From: Clostridia bacterium
GTDB taxonomy: Bacteria; Bacillota; Clostridia; Christensenellales; Borkfalkiaceae
Length of the DNA: 23,515 nt
Assembly: GCA_900768525.1 (NCBI GenBank)
Contig: CAAGDF010000103.1
Location: 1-23,515, forward strand
Direction of reading: 5' to 3'
The notes under the pieces are model-generated. The model searched no databases. It was given only the letters and a program-made list of their open reading frames with translations, and was not told the origin of the DNA. The position numbers and the translations under genes were made by a program. Positions 15,600-23,515 of this stretch are shown piece after piece; position 1 is the stretch's first letter, and each line of letters begins with the position of its first letter.

Positions 15600-15962
15600 T
15601 TGGCTCAAACGATATTGACAAATGTTTGTCGGTATGGTTTAATATCGGATATAAAAGAAGGTGTGATGAGCGGCACGGAATTTATCGTAGAGGACGGCGT
15701 TTGCAAGTTGAAAGACCGTTCGGCATTTGCGGGTAGTATCGCCACAGCCGACCGCCTTATGCGAGTGATGACCAAAGAATGCGGTTATGATATAGTAACC
15801 GCTGTAAAAATGATTACGGAAACTCCCGCAAAAATCGCAAAAATCAATGCGGGCAGTATAGAAAAAGGCAAAAGAGCCGATATTATCGTATTTGACGAGG
15901 ACATAACCATCGAAAATGTATTTGTGAACGGATTGAACGTATCGGCTTCTACTCCGTTGTGA
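15600..15962 (+). pseudogene. nagA: N-acetylglucosamine-6-phosphate deacetylase remnant, C-terminal third
   Basis: About 100-120 residues match the end of NagA: KEGVMSGTEFIVEDGVCKL, then FAGSIATADRLMRVM (the AGS....D segment), AVKMITETPAKIAKI, and GSIEKGKRADIIVFDEDI. NagA is normally about 380 residues; the metal-binding and catalytic region is absent and no matching sequence precedes it here. Homology begins around 15650. An ATG at 15666 has an AAGG site close upstream, and TTGACA-17-TTTAAT (15615-15643) resembles a promoter, so a short product is conceivable, but it could not be an active deacetylase. It adjoins another broken gene, which suggests a deletion or rearrangement joint near 15540-15640. 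Confidence 0.75.
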
Positions 15963-16097
15963 AAAATCCCTGTCCGAAAAAAATTCTCGGTTTTAAGAGC
16001 GGGTGTTTTTCGGCTTAATATCTCCGATTGTGAGGATTTTGTGCCTTGCGGTCGGATTTTTATTTTAAAAAATCGGAAAAAATTTTTAAAAAATATC

Positions 16098-16125
16098 TTG
16101 ACAAAACTAAAATTTGTGATATAAT
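16098..16125 (+). promoter_or_regulatory. Sigma-A promoter of the GH43 gene
   Basis: -35 TTGACA (16098-16103), 16-base spacer, -10 TATAAT (16120-16125) with extended TGA. The start of transcription would fall at about 16132, immediately before the LacI-type operator. Confidence 0.85.
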
Positions 16126-16132
16126 GCAATTA

Positions 16133-16163
16133 CGTTAACGTTAACGAAACTTGTTAACGAAAC
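16133..16163. promoter_or_regulatory. LacI-family operator with extra direct-repeat half site
   Basis: CGTTAACGTTAACG (16133-16146) is a perfect 14-bp palindrome with the central CG typical of LacI/GalR operators. GTTAACGAAAC occurs at 16140-16150 and again at 16153-16163, a direct repeat of 13-base period. Placed from about +2 to +32, binding would block transcription. The same palindrome recurs at 18274-18287. Confidence 0.75.
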
Positions 16164-16176
16164 AAAATTTTGTGTA

Positions 16177-17076
16177 ATGGTGAAGGAAATGATAGTAACC
16201 GACGTAACCGATATAGGCGATCCGTTTATACTGCGCGACGGCGAAAAATATTATATGTATGCCACTTCGGCAAAGGACGGATTTTTGTATTTTTGGTCGG
16301 ACGACCTGAAAAACTGGGAAAAATGCGGATATTGCTATAAAGGAAACCCCGATCTTACCGAAAACAATTACTGGGCGCCCGAGGTTTACAAAATACGCGA
16401 TAAGTACTATATGTTGTTTACGGCGCGTTGGCGTGAAAAACACAGTTTGAGGTTATGGCTTGCCGAGGCGGAAAGTCCGTGCGGTCCGTTTGTGAACGTA
16501 TACGATCGTCCGCTTTTCGATTTCGGTTATGCGGTGATAGACGGAACTTTGTTTTTCGACGACGACGGACAAACTTATTTATATTATTCGCGCGATTGCA
16601 GCGAAAACGTTATAAACGGCGTTCACACAAGCGAGCTGTACTGCGTTAAATTCAACGCCGAAACGCTTGTCGTCGAGGGCGAAGCGGTAAAACTCACCAC
16701 GCCCGACACGCCGTGGGAAACTTCTCTCGACCCGAAATGGCGCTGGAACGAAGCGCCCGCGGTAATAAAGCATAACGGCGTGTACTATCTGAATTATTCG
16801 GTTAACTGTTTTGACTCGCGCGAGTATTCGGTTTGCCTTGCCACAAGCGAAAGCCCCATGAAAAATTTCGTTAAAAGGGCGGAAAACCCCATACTTAAAT
16901 ATCGCGAGGGCGAGTTTTCGGGCCCCGGGCACAACTGTTTTTTCACCGATAAAAACGGCGAATTGAAAACAGCTTTTCACATTCACACGTTTTACGAAAA
17001 ACCGAGCGGAAACCGCCGCGCTTGCATAGCAAACGCAGGGTTTACCACGGACGGCGGAATGAAATTTGACGTTTAA
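16177..17076 (+). CDS. GH43-family glycoside hydrolase (arabinosidase/xylosidase type)
   Basis: The protein has 299 residues and no signal peptide, so it is probably cytoplasmic and acts on imported oligosaccharides. It has the five-bladed propeller signatures of GH43: general base Asp15 in GDPFILRDG.YYMYAT, the pKa-modulating Asp122 in YAVIDGTLFFDDDG, and the general acid Glu192 in RWNEAPAVIKHNGVYYLNYS. YWAPEVYKI.D.YYMLFTA is a further blade motif. Family members are alpha-L-arabinofuranosidases, beta-xylosidases or arabinanases; exact specificity is not readable. No good ribosome site precedes ATG 16177; ATG 16189 (with GGTG six bases before) is an alternative that removes only four residues. 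It lies directly behind a promoter/operator shared in sequence with the esterase lipoprotein gene, so control by the adjacent LacI-type regulator is likely. Confidence 0.9.
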   Translation: MVKEMIVTDVTDIGDPFILRDGEKYYMYATSAKDGFLYFWSDDLKNWEKCGYCYKGNPDLTENNYWAPEVYKIRDKYYMLFTARWREKHSLRLWLAEAESPCGPFVNVYDRPLFDFGYAVIDGTLFFDDDGQTYLYYSRDCSENVINGVHTSELYCVKFNAETLVVEGEAVKLTTPDTPWETSLDPKWRWNEAPAVIKHNGVYYLNYSVNCFDSREYSVCLATSESPMKNFVKRAENPILKYREGEFSGPGHNCFFTDKNGELKTAFHIHTFYEKPSGNRRACIANAGFTTDGGMKFDV

Positions 17077-17224
17077 TCGCATTTAAGCAGCGTAACACGC
17101 AAGAGCGTAAATATTTATTTCGCGAATAAAGTGAATTATTTTTCCGCAAATAAAAATAATAAAAGAAGAAGGTCAGCCTGCGCGCGTCGCTTTGGCGGTT
17201 CGGCGCAGGAATGCAAACAAAACG

Positions 17225-18202
17225 ATGACAAAGAGGATAACGATCAAAGACGTGGCAAAAGCAGCCAACGTCACGCCGCAAACGGTATCGCGCGCGATGA
17301 GAAACGCACCCGATATATCGCTTGAAACGCGCGAGAGAATTTTAGAAATAGCCGCAAAGCTCAACTATGTAAAGAATTCCACGGCAAGCGCGCTGAGGAG
17401 CGGTTCGACCAGGCTTATTGCCGTTGTGTTCGACAATCTGCGCAATGTATTCTTCTCGATAATGGCGGATTACATTCAGTCCTGCTTAAAAGAACGCGGT
17501 TACACTATGCTCACTTTATCGCAGCCGAAAGCCATGCTCGACGAAGAGGCGTACATGACCGCCGCCTCGCACAATGTTGACGGAATAATCAGCTTTATCG
17601 AACCCGAAGACGAGATTACCTCTCTTATTGAAAAATACAATGTGCCTGTGCTGCTTTTCGGAAGAGGTACGGAGATTGCGGGCGTCGATTACGTTTATAC
17701 CGACGACGTAAAGGGCGGTATGCTTGCCGCAAAAAAACTTATCGACGCAAACTGCCGCAAGTTGCTTATGATTTCGGAAATACTGTCGCTCACTTGTGCA
17801 TACGATCGTTTTCAGGGCTTTAAAACCGCGATAGAAGAAAACGGACTTAAAACCGATTTGCTCATAAGGTCGGGGCTATCCGTAGAGGCTTTCGGCGAAA
17901 AAATATTTGAACTCGGTAAAAATAACGCCTACCCGGACGGTATCTTCTGCTTCAACGATATGATAGCTTTCGAAACGCTGTACTATATCGAAAAATACAA
18001 CTTACCTCCCGTAAAAATAGTGGGGTACGATAACATACAGGAAGAAATCAAAAGTCCTAAACGCCTGACGTCTGTCGGAACCGATAAGTTGAAACTTTGC
18101 GAGCGCGCCGTTTCGGTATTGCTTAACAAAATCGAAAACGGCTGTACGTTCACGCAAAGGGAAAAAGCCGACGTATTTTTGGCAGACGGAACTACAACTT
18201 AA
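17225..18202 (+). CDS. LacI/GalR-family transcriptional regulator
   Basis: The 325-residue protein opens with the LacI helix-turn-helix (ITIKDVAKAANVTPQTVSRAMRN..., written here in part; residues about 5-30) and the hinge region NSTASALRSGST. A periplasmic-binding-protein-like ligand domain follows: IAVVFDNLRNVFFS, NVDGIISF, VPVLLFGR, DDVKGGMLAAKKLI, FQGFKTAIEENG, DGIFCFNDMIAFE, VKIVGYDN. It should bind a sugar effector and act as a dimer on palindromic sites. ATG 17225 is chosen because family proteins begin two to five residues before the I-x-D-V-A motif; an open frame runs back to TTG 17192. The ribosome site is weak (AGGA 14 bases upstream). It sits between two copies of a CGTTAACGTTAACG palindrome, which it probably recognises. 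Confidence 0.93.
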   Translation: MTKRITIKDVAKAANVTPQTVSRAMRNAPDISLETRERILEIAAKLNYVKNSTASALRSGSTRLIAVVFDNLRNVFFSIMADYIQSCLKERGYTMLTLSQPKAMLDEEAYMTAASHNVDGIISFIEPEDEITSLIEKYNVPVLLFGRGTEIAGVDYVYTDDVKGGMLAAKKLIDANCRKLLMISEILSLTCAYDRFQGFKTAIEENGLKTDLLIRSGLSVEAFGEKIFELGKNNAYPDGIFCFNDMIAFETLYYIEKYNLPPVKIVGYDNIQEEIKSPKRLTSVGTDKLKLCERAVSVLLNKIENGCTFTQREKADVFLADGTTT

Positions 18203-18267
18203 TATTTTTCCGCCGCAACAGGCGGGAAATACAAACGTAGTTCCGTAATCATTTACGGATTATTCGT
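18203..18267 (+). terminator. Two hairpins after the LacI-type gene, possible weak terminator
   Basis: The first hairpin has CCGCC/GGCGG at its core with A/T-rich flanks (18203-18231, loop GCAACA). The second is TCCGTAA (18242-18248), loop TCAT, TTACGGA (18253-18259), followed by TTATTCGTTT. Neither has a long T run, so termination may be partial. Confidence 0.45.
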
Positions 18268-18271
18268 TTAA

Positions 18272-18289
18272 AACGTTAACGTTAACGTT
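18272..18289. promoter_or_regulatory. LacI-family operator upstream of the esterase lipoprotein
   Basis: AACGTTAACGTTAACGTT is a perfect 18-bp palindrome. Its inner 14 bases (18274-18287) equal the operator at 16133-16146. It lies 88 bases before the start codon. I do not see a convincing -35/-10 pair nearby, so the exact geometry is unknown. Confidence 0.7.
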
Positions 18290-18376
18290 GCTTGTTTTTC
18301 GTCAGTTTTCGGCAAAAAAAGCAATAAAACGCACGTTTAAAGCGAGTAAAATAAAAAAAGACTTTGGAGGTCTTAT

Positions 18377-21300
18377 ATGAGTAAGGGAAAAAGACTATTA
18401 ACGATTCTCCTCGTCATTTTCTGCATAAGCGCGCTGCTTGCGTTCGTTTCATGCAAAAAAGACGATGATAATTCAGTCGATTCGTCCTCGCAATCGAGTT
18501 CCGAAATCGACGAAGATTCGAGCAGTACGGGTGATTCGTCGAGCAGTTCGACGGTAGAACCCGAGCCTATCGATGCGGTTCTTATCGACGAAATTCCGAA
18601 AAGCGCGATTAAAACAATCGCTACGGCGGGCGACAAGGCGGCTAAGGCAAGTTGGGTTGTCGAATACATGCAGGACGGAATTAAATTCGTTGCATACGTA
18701 GAAGACGATACGATTTTTGCCGACGGCGACAACATGTTCGCCAACGACGGCATCGAACTTTTAATAAGCAAAGTACAGCGCGTTAAAGGGTATAGCGACG
18801 GCGCGATATCGGTATCCGTAGACGTAAACGGCGCGATGACCGTTAAAAATCTTAAAACAAGCACTACGGTAGCCGATTCGGGCGTAACGGCAGAAGCCGT
18901 CAATTTCACGCTTGATAATCAGACCATAGCGGGCTATATGCTTACCGTAACCGTTCCTTACGCGCAAACCGAAGTTACTTACGAAAATAAAGATTTAGCC
19001 GTTGTGTTCGGATTGACCAACGCCAACGACGCGATCACTTTAACTTCCGTTTACGATAAGACTTTCGGTGCGGATAATCAGAACGTTCATACTTTCGTCG
19101 CGGTAGGCGAAAACGGAACTTTCTCGGCTAACCCGTACGTTCAGTTCGGAATGACTTGGGGCACCGTAAACGACGTTCTCGTTGCTTCTTCGGTATGGAA
19201 TATCGACGGCGACGACGGCACAGTCGACGCAACCATTTCAAGCTCAAGCGTAGATAACAAAGATAACCTTATCTACATGCGTAATTCCAACTCGCTTAAC
19301 TATTATATGGAAGCCAAGTTCTCCGTTACCGCTCTTTTAAACAGTGAAAAATGGGGTAAATTTGGTCTTACCGTAACAAGCGAAGACGGTGCGAACGGTT
19401 TCTTCTACTACGTAGACGCAGCTGCAGCGGAGGGCACGGCCATTAACGAAAATTCTATTCGTTTAGGTTACAACAACCGTGCAGGCGTAGGCTCATGGGC
19501 GGGTAACTGGCAGGATATCGGCGCAATCAGCGGCGAAAACGTCACTTCTGCGGCATATCAGAATAACAACTATGTAACGCTCGGCGTTTATCGTCAGAAC
19601 GGCGTGTTCAAACTCTATGTAAACGGCACTTACGTTAAAACCGTATCTTGCGGCATCGGACACGAAGAAGACGCATACGTCGGTATCGCATCCTTCAACA
19701 TTACGATGAGCGTCAAAGATTACACCATCACCACCGATGCGGAAGACCTTGCAGACAAGAAGATCGTTCAGCAAAGCATTGATTACCTCTTCATCGGCGA
19801 CAGTTATATCGACACCGCTTTCTGGTATACATGGGAAGATACTTTCGGCACATTAAGCGCGGCCAACGAAGGCGTAGGCGGAACTCAGACCGCTTATTGG
19901 ATAAACATGATCAACACTCTTCAGGTAAAATACAGTGCCAAGAACGTAATCATGCATATCGGCGTTAACGACATCGATAACGGTGCATCCGTAGTCGATA
20001 CCGCGAACAATATCGGCAAACTGTTCACAATGCTTTCCGAAGCATTCCCGAACGTCAACATTTATTATGTAGGTCTTGCGCACAACATGATGTTTACTCA
20101 GTTCTGGGGCGCATACGATCAGGTTAACGCAGCCGTATCTGAGGTCGCAGAAACCAACGAAAAAGTCAACTATATCGACATGAACGCAATTATCACCGCT
20201 AACTCGGAAGGCAACACCTATCAGTGGTTCGCACCCGACGGTTTGCATTACGGTCTTGACGGTTACGCCGCGTTTGATAAAGCGATCTGCAACGCTATCG
20301 GCGTCGAAAGAGAAGTTGCCAATTACGGCATGGGCAGCGTTACCGTAGACGGCGCGCCCGCATATTCTTACAGCAGCGGCTGGAAGTTTGAAGAAAACGG
20401 TATTATTCACAACACAGGCAAATATGAATCGCAACTTTATTTCAGCGATATCTATGCCGCGGATTTCTATGCCGAAGCTAAAATTTCCATTGCGGGAACA
20501 AACTATCCCGACGATTTACCCAAAGCAGGTCTTGCATTCCGTTCGCAAAAGGGAATGTGGTTCTGGTTCATCGATCTTGCAAAAAGTGCTAATAGCAACG
20601 GAACGTACTATAATAACGGTTGGTCTCAGGTAGTATTAAGACCCGAAGTTGCCAAAAAAGATTGGCAGTGGTCGGGCTGCTGGAGCGAATTTAACTGGAT
20701 ATACAACAATCAGTACCCCGACGCATATCCCAACGGCGTCAGCTTCGACTATAACACCGATCACAGCTATATAACGCTCGCTATCGCTAAAGTCGGCAAA
20801 GACGTTTGGTTTATTTCGGAAGGCAAGGTAGTAAACGTTCTTCGCGGTATTTTTGAAACGGACGAAAAAGTTGCCGCTTCGGTTGTAAACTTCAATATGG
20901 ATATGTACGTTAAAGACGCAGTTACCATAACAAATGCAACCGATTTAAGAGCAAAACTCGATTCGCTTCAGATTTATGAGCAAACAAAAACCGTAGACGG
21001 AGATATGAGCGACTGGACTGACAAAGAACTTACAAACCCCGTAGTCATTCCCGCAACCGACGGCAGAGAAATTACCGTTTATGCAACTCTGGCGGATGAC
21101 GGCTTGTATTTGTTCTACGATGCAATTCATAACAGTTACGTCAGCAATTTGGCTAACTGGTGGGAAAACTCTAACATCGAGTTCAGACTACCCGACGGCA
21201 AGCAACGTTTTGCTTCGGCAAACGGTCAGACTCCGCGTTGGACGTTCGACGCTACAGCTACGATAACCGACTTTAAGTTTGTAACCGTAACCGAAAACGG

Positions 21301-21967
21301 CAAACATCATACTAAGGTCGAGGTATTCATTTCCTATTCTATGATAGAGAACTTCGATCGAGATGCTACGTCTATCAACGCAGGCTTCGCTTGGAAGACG
21401 GGCGGTGAAACAGGTTCTGCCTGGGCAGGCGGAGATTTCTGGTATGTTCCCGAAGCAGATCCCGGAATGCGCAATATTATAGTTACACGTAATGGTATTA
21501 AGACTGCAACGCTCCGTACTATCGACGGCGACGCAGTGGATTGGGCAAACAGCACGTTCAACGATTTCGCCTGTGGCAATGGTCAGTATTCTGCGTTCCT
21601 CGGAAGCGACGGTTTGTATGCATTCTATAAACTTTCAGCTCCTTCCATAGCGGTATCTAATGCAAACGTAGAGGGTAACTGGTGGCAAAACGTTAACCTT
21701 GAGTTCTTCGGCAACGCCAACACTCATGGTGCGAGAATAATGTTGTTTAACGGCAAACTCTATCATACGGGTTATGTAACCGATGCCGCTATGAAGTATA
21801 CTCACACCGATGACGGTGATACGCTGTATATCGAATTCTTCGTTGCAAACGAACACCTCATCAACGTAAACAGTGAAAGCGAAAGCGTTACGGTCGATAT
21901 CGGCGGACAGTTCCATCCGAACGGCTGGAGAGATTTCATGCGCAATTTCACAATCAACAGAGCATAA
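18377..21967 (+). CDS. Surface lipoprotein: SGNH esterase flanked by beta-sandwich/CBM9-like modules
   Basis: The protein has 1196 residues with GGAGG six bases before the ATG. A lipoprotein signal ends at Cys26 (LLAFVSC) and is followed by a Ser/Asp linker. Apparent modules are: a CBM9/DOMON-like sandwich (about 70-240); a concanavalin/LamG-like sandwich (about 265-455); a central SGNH hydrolase (about 465-655); a second LamG-like module (about 670-890); and two CBM9-like modules (about 895-1060 and 1075-1196, each with a D.D..DW start). The SGNH domain has Ser476 in IGDSY, Gly in GVGGTQ, Asn531 in HIGVND, and Asp621/His624 in PDGLH, so its catalytic set looks complete. It probably removes acetyl or other ester groups from plant polysaccharide at the cell surface. 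It is cotranscribed with the sugar-binding lipoprotein downstream and likely controlled by the LacI-type regulator. Module borders are approximate. Confidence 0.85.
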   Translation: MSKGKRLLTILLVIFCISALLAFVSCKKDDDNSVDSSSQSSSEIDEDSSSTGDSSSSSTVEPEPIDAVLIDEIPKSAIKTIATAGDKAAKASWVVEYMQDGIKFVAYVEDDTIFADGDNMFANDGIELLISKVQRVKGYSDGAISVSVDVNGAMTVKNLKTSTTVADSGVTAEAVNFTLDNQTIAGYMLTVTVPYAQTEVTYENKDLAVVFGLTNANDAITLTSVYDKTFGADNQNVHTFVAVGENGTFSANPYVQFGMTWGTVNDVLVASSVWNIDGDDGTVDATISSSSVDNKDNLIYMRNSNSLNYYMEAKFSVTALLNSEKWGKFGLTVTSEDGANGFFYYVDAAAAEGTAINENSIRLGYNNRAGVGSWAGNWQDIGAISGENVTSAAYQNNNYVTLGVYRQNGVFKLYVNGTYVKTVSCGIGHEEDAYVGIASFNITMSVKDYTITTDAEDLADKKIVQQSIDYLFIGDSYIDTAFWYTWEDTFGTLSAANEGVGGTQTAYWINMINTLQVKYSAKNVIMHIGVNDIDNGASVVDTANNIGKLFTMLSEAFPNVNIYYVGLAHNMMFTQFWGAYDQVNAAVSEVAETNEKVNYIDMNAIITANSEGNTYQWFAPDGLHYGLDGYAAFDKAICNAIGVEREVANYGMGSVTVDGAPAYSYSSGWKFEENGIIHNTGKYESQLYFSDIYAADFYAEAKISIAGTNYPDDLPKAGLAFRSQKGMWFWFIDLAKSANSNGTYYNNGWSQVVLRPEVAKKDWQWSGCWSEFNWIYNNQYPDAYPNGVSFDYNTDHSYITLAIAKVGKDVWFISEGKVVNVLRGIFETDEKVAASVVNFNMDMYVKDAVTITNATDLRAKLDSLQIYEQTKTVDGDMSDWTDKELTNPVVIPATDGREITVYATLADDGLYLFYDAIHNSYVSNLANWWENSNIEFRLPDGKQRFASANGQTPRWTFDATATITDFKFVTVTENGKHHTKVEVFISYSMIENFDRDATSINAGFAWKTGGETGSAWAGGDFWYVPEADPGMRNIIVTRNGIKTATLRTIDGDAVDWANSTFNDFACGNGQYSAFLGSDGLYAFYKLSAPSIAVSNANVEGNWWQNVNLEFFGNANTHGARIMLFNGKLYHTGYVTDAAMKYTHTDDGDTLYIEFFVANEHLINVNSESESVTVDIGGQFHPNGWRDFMRNFTINRA

Positions 21968-21984
21968 TTCACAAACCATAAACA

Positions 21985-22013
21985 TTGCCCGCCGTTGTAA
22001 AGGCGGCGGGCAA
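21985..22013 (+). promoter_or_regulatory. GC-rich intercistronic stem-loop
   Basis: A perfect 10-bp stem TTGCCCGCCG (21985-21994) with CGGCGGGCAA (22004-22013) and a nine-base loop lies between the esterase and binding-protein genes. No T run follows, so it is more likely an mRNA processing or stabilising element than a full terminator; partial termination cannot be excluded. Confidence 0.6.
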
Positions 22014-22037
22014 AAATACTTTCAAAAGGAGAACATC

Positions 22038-23515
22038 ATGAAAAAATCGTCAAAATTTTTATCTCTTTTACTTGCGGGTTTGCTGACGATAGGCTGCGCG
22101 GGCTGCGGTAACAAAGGCGGCGGCGACGTAGACCTCGATTCGGAAGGCAATATTCGTCCGGGACCCGGCGGCGTAACCAACGTTTCGTTCTGGTATTACG
22201 GCGACGAAAACGAAGTAAGCGTTTTCAACAAACTCGTAGCCGATTTTAACGCTCAGAACGAGGGAGTTATTAAAGTTAATCAGGAAAACAAGGGCAGCGA
22301 GGGTTACGGCGAAAACGCTAAAATGGCGTTAAGACAGTCCAAAGCTTCGGTAGATATTTTGTACGTAGGCGATTCCGATTTTAAATCGTATGCCGAACTC
22401 GGATATCTCGAGCCTCTCGATAAATATCTTCAGACCAGTCAGGAAGTAAAAATACAAGAAATGTGGGAAACGTCGGTCAACCGTTTCAAATACGACGTCA
22501 ACACCACTACTTCCACAGGTCCCGACGCACATTATTGGGGTATCCCCAAAGACATAGGTCCTACCGTTATTTACTATAACGAAACCTATTTTGAAAAAGC
22601 GGGCGTAACCACCATAAGCGTTGCAGCCGAAGATTTAGCCAAATTCAACGGCGGTGTCGCAGATTCGCGCGGTAAGACCAAAGAACAATACGGTATCAAC
22701 GGCGAAGTAAAGGAAAAAGGTTATTTTGAACTCGACGGCAAAAAGTATTTCAACAATCAGGTTCCCATGAGTTGGGATGAATGCGTAGCTTTAGCTACTT
22801 TAGTTCAGGAAAGCGCACGCAAAACCGAAAAGAAAAACAATATTTACGGTTACTTTACCGAATGGTGGTTCAATTACGGTTGGAGCGTAGGCGGCGACTG
22901 TATCGAATACGTTGCTACCGACGATGCCGCATATAACGGCGGTTATTACGATTTCACCCTTATGGACAGCACCAAGAATTATATCGTAGCCGACGACAAC
23001 GCCGCCGGATTCACCGTTAACGGCAATCATTATAAAGCGGGCGAAATCATTTCGTGGCAGGATAAACTCGTCAACACCAAAGCCGCCGCAAGCGCACGCG
23101 CGATCCGCAGCGAAATTTTGCAGGCTGTAACCGAGGGCAGACTCAACGAACTGCCTTCTCAGCGCGAAGCATTCATCGAATTCGTTCGTATCGGTCAGAA
23201 GAGCGACGTAGTAGTAGACGGAAGTCTTAAAGGTTACGGCATTTGCCCGTCGCCCACGTCGATCGGCGGCGACGCAGGTAAAACCGCGGCGTTTTCCACG
23301 GGTAACCTTGCAATGCTCGTTGACGGCAGATGGAACGTAGTTGAATTCCGTGCTCAGATGGACGGCAAGTATAAATGGGACGTAGCTCCGCTTCCGCAGT
23401 ATAAAACTTACGATGCGGAGGGCAATATTTTAACCCACGGCATACAGGCGGGACACTCGGGCAGCGTTGCTTTGTGCATAAACGCTAAATCGACCAAGAA
23501 GAACGCGGCATGGAA
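22038..23515 (+). CDS. ABC-transporter sugar-binding lipoprotein (3' end outside window)
   Basis: The frame is open from ATG 22038 (AAGGAG at 22026-22031) to the window edge, giving 492 codons. The signal peptide MKKSSKFLSLLLAGLLTIG is followed by two possible lipid-attachment cysteines (Cys20, Cys23), then a Gly-rich linker. The mature part matches family 1 extracellular solute-binding proteins: NVSFWYYGDENEVSVFNKLV, VDILYVGD, WGIPKDIGPTVIYYNETYF, MSWDECVALAT, and GNLAMLVDGRWNV near the end. It captures oligosaccharides for an ABC importer whose permease genes would be expected downstream, outside the window. It lies 70 bases after the esterase lipoprotein, separated by a stem-loop and with no separate promoter visible, so it is likely in the same LacI-controlled operon. 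It is longer than many binding proteins, with an insert around the EKGYFELDGKKYF region. Confidence 0.93.
   Translation, partial: MKKSSKFLSLLLAGLLTIGCAGCGNKGGGDVDLDSEGNIRPGPGGVTNVSFWYYGDENEVSVFNKLVADFNAQNEGVIKVNQENKGSEGYGENAKMALRQSKASVDILYVGDSDFKSYAELGYLEPLDKYLQTSQEVKIQEMWETSVNRFKYDVNTTTSTGPDAHYWGIPKDIGPTVIYYNETYFEKAGVTTISVAAEDLAKFNGGVADSRGKTKEQYGINGEVKEKGYFELDGKKYFNNQVPMSWDECVALATLVQESARKTEKKNNIYGYFTEWWFNYGWSVGGDCIEYVATDDAAYNGGYYDFTLMDSTKNYIVADDNAAGFTVNGNHYKAGEIISWQDKLVNTKAAASARAIRSEILQAVTEGRLNELPSQREAFIEFVRIGQKSDVVVDGSLKGYGICPSPTSIGGDAGKTAAFSTGNLAMLVDGRWNVVEFRAQMDGKYKWDVAPLPQYKTYDAEGNILTHGIQAGHSGSVALCINAKSTKKNAAW

Noticed and set aside
16010..16097. Possible terminator or small RNA in the AT-rich stretch before the GH43 promoter
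   Set aside because: The A and T runs do not form a stem with a G/C clamp; I see nothing supportable.
18290..18376. Promoter immediately upstream of the esterase lipoprotein (for example TAAAAT near 18347)
   Set aside because: No acceptable -35 box at 16-18 bases from any candidate -10, so I did not list one.
19853..20434. Minus-strand open frame of 193 codons
   Set aside because: Antisense to the SGNH hydrolase domain, whose catalytic motifs fix the coding strand.

Overview
The window looks like chromosomal DNA of an uncultured anaerobic Firmicute, probably a gut Clostridia lineage. This is inferred from strong AGGAGG-type ribosome sites, near-consensus sigma-A promoters, serine/aspartate-rich lipoproteins, a ROK glucokinase with a zinc motif, a CvpA-type membrane protein and a LacI-controlled glycan-use locus. 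I cannot name a genus.

Layout. (1) 2-619 is the C-terminal part of a sensor histidine kinase, closed by a two-way terminator. (2) On the minus strand, 3472-707 holds a two-gene unit: a 309-residue protein with a Sel1/TPR-like stretch, then a VirD4/TraG-type ATPase without N-terminal membrane segments. (3) Divergent from it, 3647-8750 is a tight four-gene operon. It encodes a ClpP-like subunit with a degenerate active site, an intact ClpP-type serine protease, a 1127-residue protein with three membrane segments, Rossmann-like domains and a C-terminal RyR-like motif, and a small protein with repeated beta-beta-alpha units. It ends in a duplicated terminator. I consider it the best candidate for an undescribed system. 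(4) 11419-8903 (minus) is a CvpA-type membrane protein with a large repeat-bearing extracytoplasmic part. (5) 11592-12539 is a ROK glucokinase. (6) 12655-14898 is a lipoprotein built of repeated helical modules. (7) 14951-15962 is a decayed zone: a small membrane protein gene broken by several single-base frame changes behind an intact consensus promoter, then a 5'-truncated nagA remnant. Nothing recognisable lies between 15963 and 16097. (8) 16098 to the window end is a glycan-use locus: a GH43 enzyme, a LacI-family regulator, a 1196-residue surface lipoprotein with a central SGNH esterase flanked by beta-sandwich modules, and the start of a sugar-binding lipoprotein of an ABC importer.

How the genes may work together. 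In the glycan locus the same 14-bp palindrome sits just downstream of the GH43 promoter and upstream of the esterase lipoprotein gene, with the LacI-family gene between them. This suggests one regulator controlling extracellular de-esterification, sugar capture and arabinoside/xyloside cleavage. In the ClpP operon, the membrane protein with nucleotide-binding-type folds may sense a signal and govern a mixed ClpP complex. That link rests on operon structure and domain content only. Two long extracytoplasmic repeat proteins (8903-11419 and 12655-14898) flank the glucokinase and look like surface-structure proteins of unknown role.
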